Of a stretch of 64,000 nucleotides of DNA, positions 42,743-54,914 are shown piece after piece (position 1 is the first letter of the stretch; each line of letters starts with the position of its first letter). The notes beneath the pieces are model-generated. The model worked only from the letters and a program-made list of their open reading frames with translations. It had not been told where the DNA came from and made no database searches. The position numbers were made by a program, and so were the translations under genes. The stretch is from Roseiarcus sp963765375. GTDB lineage: Bacteria > Pseudomonadota > Alphaproteobacteria > Rhizobiales > Beijerinckiaceae. The stretch covers positions 620,001-684,000 of the forward strand of contig CAVXVZ010000003.1 in assembly GCA_963765375.1 (NCBI GenBank), in the 5' to 3' direction.

Positions 42743-44260
42743 ATGAAAGCTTGCGACGTCCTGGTGGTTGGCGCCGGTCCGACCGGCCTCGTCCTCGCCC
42801 TCTGGCTGACCAAGCTCGGCGCTGAAGTGCGAATCGTGGACAAGACCGCCGAGCCGGGGACGACCTCGCGCGCGCTCGCAATTCAGGCCCGGACGCTCGA
42901 GCTATACCGGCAGCTCGATCTCGCCGACGCCGTTGTCGCAAAGGGGCATGAAGTTCCCGCGGTCAATCTTTGGGCGCGCGGCAAGCGCGAGGCGCGCCTC
43001 GACTTCAAGCAAGTCGGCGTCGGCCTGACCCCGTACCCTTATCTGCGCATCTTTCCTCAGGACGAGCACGAACGCCTGCTCATCGACCGCCTCGAGGCGA
43101 TGGGGGTTTCGGTCGAGCGAAAGACGGAGCTTGTCGGTTACAGAGATGAGGGGGGCCGTGTAGTCGCTGAGCTTCGTCATGCCGACCAAGGCGCCGAGAC
43201 GATCGAGGCCGCTTACATCGCCGGCTGCGACGGCGCGCGCTCGCGGGTCCGCGAAGTCATGGGCGCGGGCTTTCCGGGCGGCACATACAGCGAGCTTTTC
43301 TACGTCGCTGACGTCACGGCCTCAGGGCCGCCCATCGACGGCGAACTGCACGTCGACCTCGACGAGGCCGATTTTCTGGCGATCTTTCCGCTCGCGGGCG
43401 AAGGGCGCGCGCGCCTGGTCGGGACCGTGCGCGGCGAACGCGCCAAGCTCGGCGACCGGTTGCGCTTCGAAGACGTGAGCGATCGCGCGATCAAGAACTT
43501 GAAGGTGACGGTCGACAAAACGAACTGGTTCTCGACCTATCGCGTCCACCACCGGGTCGCGCAGATGTTCCGCGCTGGCCGCGCATTTCTGCTCGGCGAC
43601 GCCGCCCACATCCACAGTCCGGCCGGCGGGCAGGGCATGAACACCGGAATTGGCGACGCCATCAATCTTGCCTGGAAACTGAAGGCGGCGCTCGACGGGG
43701 CTCCCGATGTGATCCTCGACACGTACGAAACCGAGCGCATTGCTTTCGCCCGGCGATTGGTCAAGACGACCGATCAGGCGTTCACGGTCGCGACCGCTGA
43801 CGGGGAGTTCGCAAATCTGATCCGGGTCTGGATCGCGCCGGTCGTCTTGCAGGCCGCCCTGTCGTTCGAGGCGGCGAGGGAGTTCGCGTTCCGCACCGTA
43901 TCGCAAATCAACGTGAATTATCGCGCGAGCCCGCTGAGCCAGGGCAGGGCGGGCCATGTTCACGGCGGCGACCGCATGCCATGGGTGGTCGTCGATGGAG
44001 TCGACAATTACCACGCGCTCACGAAGACGGTCTGGCAGGCGCAGGTCTATGGCGTCGCGCTTCCCGAGCTTGTCGCCGCGTGCGCAGAAAGGAAGTTGCT
44101 TCTGCAGATTTTCCCATGGGCGCCGGCATACGCGCGCGCCGGATTGGCTCAGAACGCCGTTTATCTGCTGCGCCCTGACACTTACGTCGGACTGGCGGAC
44201 GAGACTGGCTCCGCCGAGGCGCTGCAAAGCTACTCGCGGAATGGACCGATGACGAATTGA
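42743..44260 (+). CDS. FAD-dependent aromatic-type monooxygenase
   Basis: 505 residues, class A flavin hydroxylase (PheA/TfdB/MhpA-like). FAD-binding GxGxxG as VVGAGPTGLVLAL (8-20), the DG motif in IAGCDGARSRVRE and the GD motif in FLLGDAAHIHSPAGGQGMN are all intact. A C-terminal thioredoxin-like extension is short. It hydroxylates an aromatic or polyketide-like compound with NAD(P)H and oxygen. No aromatic-degradation genes lie nearby. AAGGAG six bases before the ATG supports the start, and repeat element B sits directly upstream. Confidence 0.87.
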   Translation: MKACDVLVVGAGPTGLVLALWLTKLGAEVRIVDKTAEPGTTSRALAIQARTLELYRQLDLADAVVAKGHEVPAVNLWARGKREARLDFKQVGVGLTPYPYLRIFPQDEHERLLIDRLEAMGVSVERKTELVGYRDEGGRVVAELRHADQGAETIEAAYIAGCDGARSRVREVMGAGFPGGTYSELFYVADVTASGPPIDGELHVDLDEADFLAIFPLAGEGRARLVGTVRGERAKLGDRLRFEDVSDRAIKNLKVTVDKTNWFSTYRVHHRVAQMFRAGRAFLLGDAAHIHSPAGGQGMNTGIGDAINLAWKLKAALDGAPDVILDTYETERIAFARRLVKTTDQAFTVATADGEFANLIRVWIAPVVLQAALSFEAAREFAFRTVSQINVNYRASPLSQGRAGHVHGGDRMPWVVVDGVDNYHALTKTVWQAQVYGVALPELVAACAERKLLLQIFPWAPAYARAGLAQNAVYLLRPDTYVGLADETGSAEALQSYSRNGPMTN

Positions 44261-44440
44261 GGCGCCTTCTCGGCTGCATGGTTGCGGCGCGCCTGCGGAG
44301 CAGGACATCGGCGCGACCGCCCGGCCCAGGTTTGCGCCGAGGCTGAAAGGCTTGCGCGCGGGGCGGCGTGCGGGCAGAGTGGCGGGAGAGAGTTCGGGCT
44401 GCTCCGGGACGGCCCGCCAATTCGCGAAGGTGGGGCCAGA

Positions 44441-44680
44441 ATGCGAATTGTCTTCTTGATCGGGATGCTCGCCGCTCTCACTGGCTGCGCGAGCTACCGC
44501 GATGTCACCTTCTTCTACTATCCCAATGCGCCGCCCAGCAACACATTCCCCCCACGATACCAGTTCGACGCCCTGGCCAGTCGGGAGTGTGCAAAATACG
44601 GTATGAAAGCGTCCTATAACTGGAGCAGCTACTTCCCCGATTTTGATCGCGTCAGGGTCAACTACAATTGCTTCGATTGA
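44441..44680 (+). CDS. Small lipoprotein
   Basis: 79 residues. The chosen ATG gives a textbook lipoprotein signal: MRIVFLIGMLAALTGC with lipobox LTGC at 13-16; the longer open frame to 44282 adds Arg/Ala-rich sequence and is rejected. The mature part of 64 residues is Tyr/Phe/Pro-rich (VTFFYYPNAPPSNTFPP) and contains two further Cys. No family is recognised. It converges with the TonB gene 40 bases away. Confidence 0.68.
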   Translation: MRIVFLIGMLAALTGCASYRDVTFFYYPNAPPSNTFPPRYQFDALASRECAKYGMKASYNWSSYFPDFDRVRVNYNCFD

Positions 44681-44720
44681 TAGGTGTCGTCTGGCGTCGG
44701 TCTAACCCGAAGGCCCGCGC

Positions 44721-45683
44721 CTATCGCCTGCCGAAGTTATAGGTCAAATAGAGGGGCGACCAGTTCGGCGGCGCGGGATAGGGCGCAGCCGCGGCGATCG
44801 CCGCCATCACCGCCATGTCGAGATTCGGCGACCCGCTCGAGCTGATCAGCTTGCGGCCGACCAGATTGCCACCTTCGTCGACGTAGAAATCGACCACCCC
44901 CCGCTTGTTGGCGCTGTCGAGACGCAGCTCCGGGGTTTCGCGCATATGCGACTTGATCATCCCGTAAACGACCGTGAGATAACGTGATTCGGCGTTACCG
45001 TTCGCGATCGGGGAATGCTCCACCTCGCGCGCGAACTTGTACTGCGGCAAGTCCTCGATAGTAGGAAGCGCCTCTCCAACCGGGGCCTTGGCCGGCGCCG
45101 GGGGCGCTGCCGGCGCGGCGGCCTTGGCGCTGTCGTTGTTGGGCTTCGGGTTCACGTCCGCCGGCAATTCACCCTCTGGCGCTGGCGTAAGATCGTGCGC
45201 CGGTGGCGCGTTCTGCGCCTTTTGCTCGTCGGCCGGCGCTGGCGCCGGGGCCTGCGTTTCGCTTTTCGGCGGAGCGCCGGGAGTTGGCGGCGGCGGCGCC
45301 TGGGAGGCCGGGGCCTCGGTCGTCTTGTCCGGCGACTCGCGGTTGACCTTCTCCTTGGTCTCGGGCGCCGGCGCGTCGAACGCAGGCTTCTCCTCGAACG
45401 GCTTCGGCGGCGGCTTGGGCTTGTCTTCGGCCTGTTTCGGCTTCGGGGGCGGGGGGGGTGGCGGCGGCGGCTCGATGACCACCTCGACTGGGATTTCCTG
45501 CACCGCGGTCGGAGTTGAGGGCGGCCAGAGCGCGTAATAGACGAATAATCCAAGTGGAATGAGCAGATGGAGCACGGCCGCAGCGATCAGCGCGACCGCC
45601 AAGCCCCTGCGCTCGGCCGGGTTCGGCGTCTCGGGCGCCGAGAGGCGCTCGACCGGCTCGGCCGTGAAATCGGCCTCGGACAT
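44721..45683 (-). CDS. tonB: TonB-family energy transducer
   Basis: 320 residues from ATG 45683 (a longer frame to 45776 is possible). One membrane helix at about residues 27-51 (LAVALIAAAVLHLLIPLGLF) is followed by a long Pro/Lys/Glu-rich periplasmic spacer with PPPPPPPPPKPKQ. The C-terminal TonB domain shows YPAPPNWSPLYLTYNF at the end and RGVVDFYVDEGGNLVGRKLI-type strand order. It would transmit proton-motive force from ExbB/ExbD to outer-membrane receptors; neither exb gene nor a receptor is nearby. Divergent from murI. Confidence 0.87.
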   Translation of the reverse strand: MSEADFTAEPVERLSAPETPNPAERRGLAVALIAAAVLHLLIPLGLFVYYALWPPSTPTAVQEIPVEVVIEPPPPPPPPPKPKQAEDKPKPPPKPFEEKPAFDAPAPETKEKVNRESPDKTTEAPASQAPPPPTPGAPPKSETQAPAPAPADEQKAQNAPPAHDLTPAPEGELPADVNPKPNNDSAKAAAPAAPPAPAKAPVGEALPTIEDLPQYKFAREVEHSPIANGNAESRYLTVVYGMIKSHMRETPELRLDSANKRGVVDFYVDEGGNLVGRKLISSSGSPNLDMAVMAAIAAAAPYPAPPNWSPLYLTYNFGRR

Positions 45684-45801
45684 TGACGTAGCGGTCAGCG
45701 CGCAACCCCTTTCGCAAAAGCGCGACGTCCTTCCTTGGCTGAATCGTTCCCGCCGGGTCAATGGCCCCGTAGTCACTTTGCCGCGCCCGCCCGATTGGCG
45801 T

Positions 45802-46710
45802 ATGCGTCGGCGAATGAAGCGGGCAGGCGACGAGCAGGGCGAGGCGGGCTTGAACCTGGTCGCCGAATTGGGCGCAGGCGCGGCGGCAGGGCGCGCGCCG
45901 CGCGCGCTCGTGTTCGATTCGGGGCTCGGGGGCCTTTCGGTGCTGGCCGAAGTCCGGCGGCTTAGGCCTGACGTCGAGATTGTCTACGCCGCCGACGACG
46001 CGGCCTTTCCCTATGGCCGGCTTGGCGCGGCGGCGCTCGTCTCCCGGGTCGAGACGGTGATGGCGCGCCTTATCGGCGAAGCCGAGCCCGACGTCGTCGT
46101 CATCGCCTGTAGCACTGCCTCGACCCTCGCACTCCCGCCGCTCAGGGCCGCCTATCCGCGCCTGCCGTTCGTCGGCACCGTGCCGGCGATCAAGCCGGCG
46201 GCTGCCGCGTCGCGATCGGGCATGATCAGCGTACTGGCGACCCGCGGCACCGTGGCGCGCGACTATACCCATGCCCTGGTGCGCGATCATGCCGGCGACT
46301 GTGAAGTGACGCTGGTCGGCTCTTCCCTCCTTGCCGTGATCGCCGAACGCGTCATGCGCGGCGAAGCGGTGGAGGATTCCGAGATCGCGCGCGAAATCGC
46401 GCCGTGTTTCGTCGAACGCGAGGGCCGGCGCACCGACCATGTCGTGCTCGCTTGCACCCACTTTCCGCTCATCGTCAACCGGCTCGAGCGGCTTTCGCTC
46501 TGGCCGGTCGCCTTCGTCGATCCGGCGCCGGCGATCGCGCGCCGCCTCGACGCGCTGATCGGCGCAGCGAGGCCGGGGGCGCCGCCGGCGCATGGCGGAG
46601 CCGCGATCTTCACCAGCGGCGAAGCGCCGCAGCCGGCGGTGCAAAAGACCTTGCGTCGTTACGGGTTGACGTTTACGCCGACCGCGATCATCGCCTCGCC
46701 TCCGGCCTGA
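45802..46710 (+). CDS. murI: Glutamate racemase
   Basis: About 302 residues from ATG 45802; ATG 45814 is equally possible and no strong ribosome-binding site decides. Motifs: FDSGLGGLSVLAEV, VYAADDAAFPYG, the first catalytic Cys in VVIACSTAS and the second in VLACTHFPLIV. It makes D-glutamate for peptidoglycan. The first Cys motif is CSTAS rather than the commoner CNTAS. The stop lies 35 bases before pepN. Confidence 0.9.
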   Translation: MRRRMKRAGDEQGEAGLNLVAELGAGAAAGRAPRALVFDSGLGGLSVLAEVRRLRPDVEIVYAADDAAFPYGRLGAAALVSRVETVMARLIGEAEPDVVVIACSTASTLALPPLRAAYPRLPFVGTVPAIKPAAAASRSGMISVLATRGTVARDYTHALVRDHAGDCEVTLVGSSLLAVIAERVMRGEAVEDSEIAREIAPCFVEREGRRTDHVVLACTHFPLIVNRLERLSLWPVAFVDPAPAIARRLDALIGAARPGAPPAHGGAAIFTSGEAPQPAVQKTLRRYGLTFTPTAIIASPPA

Positions 46711-46745
46711 TCGCCAGCAAAAGCCAGGACTCGGAAAGGCCGCCC

Positions 46746-49403
46746 ATGCGCACATCGGTCGGACAGCCAGTTCGCCTCACCGATTATCGTCCGCCCGACT
46801 ATCTCATCGACCTTGTTGACCTCGACGTGTCGCTTGACATCCATGCGACCCGAGTTGTCTCGACCTTGTCGCTGCGGCCCAATCCCGCCGGCCGGAAGGG
46901 CGCTTCGCTTGAGCTTGACGGCGACGAGCTCCTGTTCATTTCCGCCAGATTGGACGGCGCGCCGCTCGACGGCTCCGATTTCGAGGCCAGGCCGTCGCAA
47001 TTTCTGCTTCCCCGGCCGCCGCAACGCCCGTTCAAACTGAAGATCGAGACCCGGCTCGATCCGGCGGCCAACACCAAGCTGATGGGTCTCTATCGCACCG
47101 GCGCGGCCTATTGCACCCAGTGCGAGGCCGAGGGCTTCCGGCGCATCACCTATTTCCTCGACCGGCCGGACGTGCTCTCGATCTATCGGGTGCGGCTCGA
47201 GGCGGATCGGGACGAGGCGCCGGTCCTGCTCTCCAACGGCAATCTTGAGGCCACAGGCGAGGCCGACATTCCCGGCCGCCACTACGCCATCTGGCGGGAT
47301 CCGCACAAGAAGCCGTGCTACCTGTTCGCGCTCGTCGCCGGAAATCTCGGCCATGTCGACGATACCTTTGCCACCGCGTCCGGCCGCAATGTCGCGCTCG
47401 CGATCTACGTGGAACATGGTCGCGAGGAGCGCGCCCGTTACGCGATGGGCGCGCTCAAGCGATCGATGGCCTGGGACGAACAGGCTTACGGGCGCGAATA
47501 CGATCTCGATGTGTTCAATATCGTCGCCGTCTCCGACTTCAATATGGGCGCGATGGAGAACAAGGGCCTCAACGTCTTCAACGACAAATACGTGCTCGCG
47601 TCGCCAGACACGGCGACCGACGACGATTACGCGAGCATCGAGGGGGTGATCGCCCATGAGTATTTTCATAACTGGACGGGCAATCGCGTGACCTGCCGGG
47701 ACTGGTTCCAGCTGTGCCTCAAAGAGGGACTGACCGTGTTCCGCGACCAGGAATTTTCGGGCGACATGCGCTCTGCGCCGGTCGAGCGCATCGGCGACGT
47801 TCGCGCGCTGCGCGCGGCGCAGTTCCCGGAGGACGCCGGCCCGCTGGCGCACAACGTCCGGCCCGAGGTCTATCACGAGATCAGCAACTTCTACACCGCG
47901 ACCGTCTATCAGAAAGGCGCCGAGATCGTCCGGATGCTGAAGCGCTTGATCGGCGCCGGGGCATTCCGCGCCGGCATGGACCTTTACTTCGACCGCTTCG
48001 ACGGTCATGCGGCGACGGTCGAGGACTTCATCGCCTGTTTCGAGACCGTTTCCGGCCGCGACCTGACCCTCTTCATGCGCTGGTACAGCCAGGCCGGCAC
48101 TCCGAAGGTCACGGTTAGCACCGCCTACGACGCCGCCGCCAAGACCTACCGGCTCGAAATCGTCCAGTCGTTCGCGCCGACGTCGGGACAAGCCCTAAAG
48201 TTGCCGGCCACGATGCCGCTCGCGCTCGGCCTGGTCGGTCCCAACGGCGGCGATCTGCCGCTCGCGTCGTCGGACGCGACCGCCAGCGAGCTCGCGAGCG
48301 GCGTATTCGAACTCAAGGACGCGCGGCGGTCGATCGTCTTTCACGACGTGCTTCAGCGGCCCACGTTATCGTTCCTGCGCGGCTTCTCGGCGCCGGTGCG
48401 AGCGGAGGACGACCTGACCGAGGAGGATTTGATCGTCCTCTCGCGGCATGACAGCGACAACTTCAACCGCTGGCAATCGCTCCAGAGTCTGGGGACCCGC
48501 ATTCTCATCCGTGGCGTGAGCGCCATTCGCGCCGGCCGCGCGCCGGAGCGTGACGGCGCGCTGGCTGCCGCCTTCGGCGCGCTGATCGAGGACGCTCGCG
48601 CCGGCCGCATCGATCACGCCTTCGCCGCTCTGGCGATGAGCCTGCCGACGGAAGCCGACATTGCGCGCGAGATCGGCCAGGACGTCGATCCGGATGCCAT
48701 CTACGTCGCGCGCAAGACCATGCGCGGCGCGCTCGGGCGCGCGCATGCCGGCGCGCTCGCCGCCCTGCACGCCGAGCTCGCCGATTCCTCGCCGTTCAGG
48801 CCCGACGCCGCCGCAGCCGGCCGCCGCGCGCTTCGCAACGTTGCTCTCAGTCTGTTCGTCGACGGCGACGTGATCGAGGGGCTGGAGCTCGCCCATCGCC
48901 AGCTCGCCGAGGCGAATAACATGACAGAGCGCCTCGGCGCGCTGACCGCGATCGCCTTCAAGCCCGACGACGCGCGCGAGCATGGGCTCGACGCCTTCGG
49001 CCGGCGCTACGCGATGGAGCCGCTCATTCTCGACAAATGGTTCGCGCTCCAGGCCCTCATTCCCGAGCGCGAGACGCTGGCGAGGGTGCGCGCGCTGATG
49101 AACCACCGCGGGTTCTCGCTCGCCAACCCGAATCGCGTCCGGGCGCTGATCGGCGGGTTCACCGCCAATCAGACGCAATTCAATCGACCTGACGGGGCAG
49201 GCTTTGAGTTGCTCGAAGAGATGGTGGTCTTTCTCGACCCGACCAACCCGCAGATCGCCGCGCGGCTTTTGACCGCCCTGCGGTCGTGGCGGTCGCTAGA
49301 GGGGGTCCGCCGCGGCAATGCCGAAGCCATGCTGAGGCGCATCGCGGCGCGACCTTCTCTGTCGCCGGATGTGCGCGATATCGTGACCCGGAGCCTCGGC
49401 TAG
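46746..49403 (+). CDS. pepN: Aminopeptidase N (M1 metallopeptidase)
   Basis: 885 residues, the usual size of proteobacterial PepN. The exopeptidase motif GAMENKGLN is near residue 268. The zinc site is HEYFHNW at about 304-310, with the third ligand Glu in LCLKEGLTVFRD. The N-terminal beta domain and the C-terminal helical domain are both present. It removes N-terminal residues from peptides in the cytoplasm. ATG 46746 is preferred; the open frame upstream lies within murI. Confidence 0.93.
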   Translation: MRTSVGQPVRLTDYRPPDYLIDLVDLDVSLDIHATRVVSTLSLRPNPAGRKGASLELDGDELLFISARLDGAPLDGSDFEARPSQFLLPRPPQRPFKLKIETRLDPAANTKLMGLYRTGAAYCTQCEAEGFRRITYFLDRPDVLSIYRVRLEADRDEAPVLLSNGNLEATGEADIPGRHYAIWRDPHKKPCYLFALVAGNLGHVDDTFATASGRNVALAIYVEHGREERARYAMGALKRSMAWDEQAYGREYDLDVFNIVAVSDFNMGAMENKGLNVFNDKYVLASPDTATDDDYASIEGVIAHEYFHNWTGNRVTCRDWFQLCLKEGLTVFRDQEFSGDMRSAPVERIGDVRALRAAQFPEDAGPLAHNVRPEVYHEISNFYTATVYQKGAEIVRMLKRLIGAGAFRAGMDLYFDRFDGHAATVEDFIACFETVSGRDLTLFMRWYSQAGTPKVTVSTAYDAAAKTYRLEIVQSFAPTSGQALKLPATMPLALGLVGPNGGDLPLASSDATASELASGVFELKDARRSIVFHDVLQRPTLSFLRGFSAPVRAEDDLTEEDLIVLSRHDSDNFNRWQSLQSLGTRILIRGVSAIRAGRAPERDGALAAAFGALIEDARAGRIDHAFAALAMSLPTEADIAREIGQDVDPDAIYVARKTMRGALGRAHAGALAALHAELADSSPFRPDAAAAGRRALRNVALSLFVDGDVIEGLELAHRQLAEANNMTERLGALTAIAFKPDDAREHGLDAFGRRYAMEPLILDKWFALQALIPERETLARVRALMNHRGFSLANPNRVRALIGGFTANQTQFNRPDGAGFELLEEMVVFLDPTNPQIAARLLTALRSWRSLEGVRRGNAEAMLRRIAARPSLSPDVRDIVTRSLG

Positions 49404-49645
49404 GGCGGCGGCCTGCGATTGCTAGGCCCTTGCGCGCCTCGTCGCAGTCGCGCGACGGGTGTTTGTCCCGCGCTGGCGCCCGGCGCCGACTCCCGACTCT
49501 GTCGCAGCCCCCGTTCGGCCACATTTTTTTCCGCCCGCCCATGTCAAGGGTCTGGACAAAGATTCGCACAAGGATTCTTATGGTAGTGATTCGGGCGTGA
49601 AGGCGGCTGCCCGAGCGTAATTTGTGGCGAAGTCTGGGAAGGGCA

Positions 49646-52012
<2,367 letters not shown>

Positions 52013-52379
52013 GGGGGGCGCGCCCCGGGCGGACGCTTAAGGACCCATGAGGCGTTGATCAGCCAGCGGGCGGCCGCATTTCAGCGGCCGCTCGCCAGCG
52101 CCCCAGTTCGCGCCATCCAACCATACACCGCTGCAGCCTTCCGCGCTGTGAGCCCGCTCACAGCCGCCGCGGCAGTGCTGTCCTATCGTTGTCCGGTGAG
52201 GACGGCAGGTGTGCTCGTCCCGGCCCTCGGGAGGATTGCGTCCAGAACGTGAACTTTTGGGCCATTGGCGCGAGATTGGATGGAGCGGCATCGTTCGGTC
52301 ATCACAACTTCAGCATGAATGGCGACAGTTCTCGATCGGGAAGCAATCCGAGCGATGGCGGTCACGGAGGACTGGAGCG
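52013..52379. other. Long leader region of the cold-shock protein gene
   Basis: 367 bases without a supported gene. It includes GGCGGCCGC-type palindromes near 52070-52090. Cold-shock genes often carry long structured 5' leaders, and the last 150 bases may be one. An open frame in this stretch continues into the cold-shock gene but has no domain and a poor start. Confidence 0.4.
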
Positions 52380-53027
52380 ATGGGTAATGTTCATCAGTTG
52401 CGGACTCTTGGGAGGCATCCGTTCGAAGCCGACGAGCCGTTTGTGGAGGCGGCGGAGCCGTCCGGTTCGCGGGGCTTGGCGCGAGGCCAGGAGGATGCAA
52501 CCAGCGTCTTTGACAGTTCCGCGGCGGGCGCCGATCCGTTGGCGAGCGGGCTGACGGTCGAGGCGACGGTGAAATGGTTCAACGCGGAGAAGGGCTATGG
52601 CTTCGTCGAGCTGACCGGTAGCCGAGGCGATGCATTCATGCATCTCAAGACCCTGCGCCAGATCGGACGCGAGACGCTACCCTCGGGGGCGAAGCTTCGC
52701 GCCGTCGTCCGATCCGGCTCGCGAGGCGCGCAGGTGGTAAGGTTGATCGAGGTCGACACCACGAGCGCCATCGAACGACCGGAGCGGCCGCAGCGACGGC
52801 CGACCCCCGACGCATCGACCGCCGTCGGTTTGACCGGGAGAGTCAAGTGGTTTGACGGAGCGCGCGGCTTTGGGTTCGTCGCGAGCGACGACTTCGGCAA
52901 GGACGTGTTCGTCCACAGCTCGATTCTTGGCGCCGCCGGCGTCTCCAGCCTCACCGAAGGTCAGACCGTCTCGATGCGCGTCGTCGAGACGCCGAAGGGC
53001 CGGGAGGCGATCGCGATCACCTTCTAG
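52380..53027 (+). CDS. Two-domain cold-shock protein
   Basis: 215 residues. GGAGGACTGGAG precedes ATG 52380. CSD 1 (about 62-125) has VKWFNAEKGYGFVEL, the RNP1 motif, but its RNP2 reads AFMHLK instead of FVHxS. CSD 2 (about 150-215) has VKWFDGARGFGFVAS and a regular VFVHSS. The 60-residue N-terminal part is low complexity. Tandem CSD proteins of about 200 residues are typical of Hyphomicrobiales and bind single-stranded nucleic acid as RNA chaperones. A terminator follows. Confidence 0.88.
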   Translation: MGNVHQLRTLGRHPFEADEPFVEAAEPSGSRGLARGQEDATSVFDSSAAGADPLASGLTVEATVKWFNAEKGYGFVELTGSRGDAFMHLKTLRQIGRETLPSGAKLRAVVRSGSRGAQVVRLIEVDTTSAIERPERPQRRPTPDASTAVGLTGRVKWFDGARGFGFVASDDFGKDVFVHSSILGAAGVSSLTEGQTVSMRVVETPKGREAIAITF

Positions 53028-53071
53028 CAAAAGGCGCGGTCCCGCCCCTTGCGAGCGGAGGGTAAAACCGG

Positions 53072-53093
53072 GGGCCCCGATTCGGGGCCCTTT
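53072..53093 (+). terminator. Terminator after the cold-shock gene
   Basis: GGGCCCCG / CGGGGCCC stem (8 bp) with the three-base loop ATT, followed by TTT and a short C-run. It lies 45 bases after the cold-shock stop and 34 bases before the convergent ABC gene, so it may work on both strands. Confidence 0.65.
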
Positions 53094-53126
53094 CCCATTG
53101 GCGGGACGCGCGCCGGCACAAGTCGA

Positions 53127-53888
53127 TCAGTGCGCCAATCCCGTCAGCTCGCCAGTGATCACATCCTCGACCTCGGCGACCGATGTGTGCTTCGGGTCGA
53201 TGTTGTCGGCGACGATCTTCCCGCGCCGCATGACGACGATGCGATCAACCACCTGGAACACGTGGTGGATGTTGTGGGCGATGAAAATGCAGGAGTGACC
53301 CGAATCGCGGGCGGCGCGCACGAAGCGCAAGACTCCCTGCGTCTCGGCGACGCCCAGATTGTTGGTCGGTTCGTCGAGGATGATGAGATCGCTGTCGAAG
53401 TGCATCGCTCGGGCGATCGCCACCGCTTGCCGCTCGCCGCCGGAGAGCGAGGCGATCGGGGTCGAAGCGGGGATTGTCTTGCCGATGCCGACCCTCTTGA
53501 GGAGATTGCCGGCGACCTCATCCATGAGCCTCGCGTCCATGCGGTTGAAGAAGCGCGGTCCCTTGATCGGCTCACGGCCGAGGAACAGGTTTCGGGCGAT
53601 CGACAATTGGGTGACCAGCGCCGAATCCTGATAGATCGTCTCAATGCCGAGCGAGATGGCGTCGGTCGTGTTGCGGATGTCGACCCGTTTGCCGCGAACG
53701 ATGATGTCGCCGCTGGTTGCGCGCACGGCGCCCGATAGAACCTTGATCAGGGTCGACTTGCCCGCGCCATTATCGCCCAAGAGGCCAACGATCTCCTGGC
53801 GGCGGACGCCAAAGTTTACGTCGTCGAGCGCCTGGACGCGACCGTAGAACTTGCTGATGCGCTCCATCCGGATCAGATCTTCGCCCAT
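53127..53888 (-). CDS. Sugar ABC transporter ATPase, single domain (FrcA-like)
   Basis: 253 residues, one ABC domain only, unlike the double-length RbsA/XylG. Walker A GDNGAGKST, signature LSGGERQAVAIARAM, Walker B LIILDEPTNNLG and switch His in AHNIHHV. The NNLG in place of SALD is characteristic of the rhizobial FrcA-type fructose/ribose transporter ATPases. It starts three bases after the permease gene ends. Confidence 0.87.
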   Translation of the reverse strand: MGEDLIRMERISKFYGRVQALDDVNFGVRRQEIVGLLGDNGAGKSTLIKVLSGAVRATSGDIIVRGKRVDIRNTTDAISLGIETIYQDSALVTQLSIARNLFLGREPIKGPRFFNRMDARLMDEVAGNLLKRVGIGKTIPASTPIASLSGGERQAVAIARAMHFDSDLIILDEPTNNLGVAETQGVLRFVRAARDSGHSCIFIAHNIHHVFQVVDRIVVMRRGKIVADNIDPKHTSVAEVEDVITGELTGLAH

Positions 53889-53891
53889 CGA

Positions 53892-54914
53892 TCAGGTTCC
53901 TGCCTGGCGCCGGCGCTCGAGCCACGAGTGCAGCGCCATCATGCCAAGGATGATGGCGCCGATGAAGATGTTATAGGCAAGGCCCGGCACGCCGATCAGC
54001 ACGATGCCGTTGCGCATCACACGCAGGATGAGGATGCCGAGCACGGTGCCGATGATCGTGCCGCGGCCGCCGGTGAGCGCCGTGCCGCCGATGACCACCA
54101 TCGCGATGACCTCAAGCTCATAACCGGTTCCGCTGTTCGGATTGGCGGCGGAAGTGCGGATCGAGCTGATGATCCCGGCGAAGGATGACATGACCGCGGA
54201 AAGGATGAACAGCGCGACCTTCACCGCCGACACGTCGACGCCGCGCGCCCGCGCTGCGCTCGCGTTGCCGCCGGTCGCCTGAATCCAGTTGCCGTATTTT
54301 GTCTCCGTCAGAACGTAGCCGAGAATGACGGCCGCGGCGATGAACCAGAATAGCGAGGCGTAGACGCGGAAGGGGCCGATGTAGAAATCGCCGACCAGCA
54401 GGCTCGCGAGCCATTCCCCGCCGGCGCTCCAGGTGCGCTGCGGGAAGCCGTTGGTGACAAACAGCGCGCTGCCGCGCACGACGAGCAGCATGCCGAGGGT
54501 GACGAGGAAGGACGGGATCTTGAGCCGCGTCACGAACAGCCCGTTGAACAACCCGATCAGCGCCGCGACCACAAGGCTGATCAGGAATGCGACGTTCAGC
54601 GACGTCAGGCCGGCGTTGAACAGCGTCCACATGACGACGGGTGCGAATCCGAATAGCGACCCGACGGAGAGATCGAATTCGCCCGCGGTCATCAGGAGCG
54701 TCATCGCCAGGGCGATGAGACCGAGCTCGACCGTGAAGGTTAGAGTGTTGCTGATATTGAGGACGGACAGGAAGTCGGGATTGATCGCCGTGAAGACCGC
54801 GAGCTCGACCACGAGGAGCACGAATGGACCAAACTCTGGCGCCGAGAAAACACGGCGAAGGGGCGAGCTTGTCTCCACGTGCGGCCACCGATGAATGAAT
54901 TGGGCTTGACGCAT
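53892..54914 (-). CDS. Sugar ABC transporter permease (RbsC/FrcC-like)
   Basis: 340 residues, eight to ten membrane helices. Signatures: MTAGEFDLSVGSLFGFAPVV near residues 81-100, SFLVTLGMLLVVRGSALF and the EAA-like region with IGGTALTGGRGTIIGTVLG in the C-terminal third. This is the ribose/xylose/fructose class of permease. It is followed by the ATPase gene and lies 152 bases after the binding-protein gene. Confidence 0.88.
   Translation of the reverse strand: MRQAQFIHRWPHVETSSPLRRVFSAPEFGPFVLLVVELAVFTAINPDFLSVLNISNTLTFTVELGLIALAMTLLMTAGEFDLSVGSLFGFAPVVMWTLFNAGLTSLNVAFLISLVVAALIGLFNGLFVTRLKIPSFLVTLGMLLVVRGSALFVTNGFPQRTWSAGGEWLASLLVGDFYIGPFRVYASLFWFIAAAVILGYVLTETKYGNWIQATGGNASAARARGVDVSAVKVALFILSAVMSSFAGIISSIRTSAANPNSGTGYELEVIAMVVIGGTALTGGRGTIIGTVLGILILRVMRNGIVLIGVPGLAYNIFIGAIILGMMALHSWLERRRQAGT

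Noticed and set aside
45169..46755. Minus-strand open frame of 528 residues across tonB and murI
   Set aside because: It is a shadow of tonB and murI, both of which have clear motifs in their own frames.
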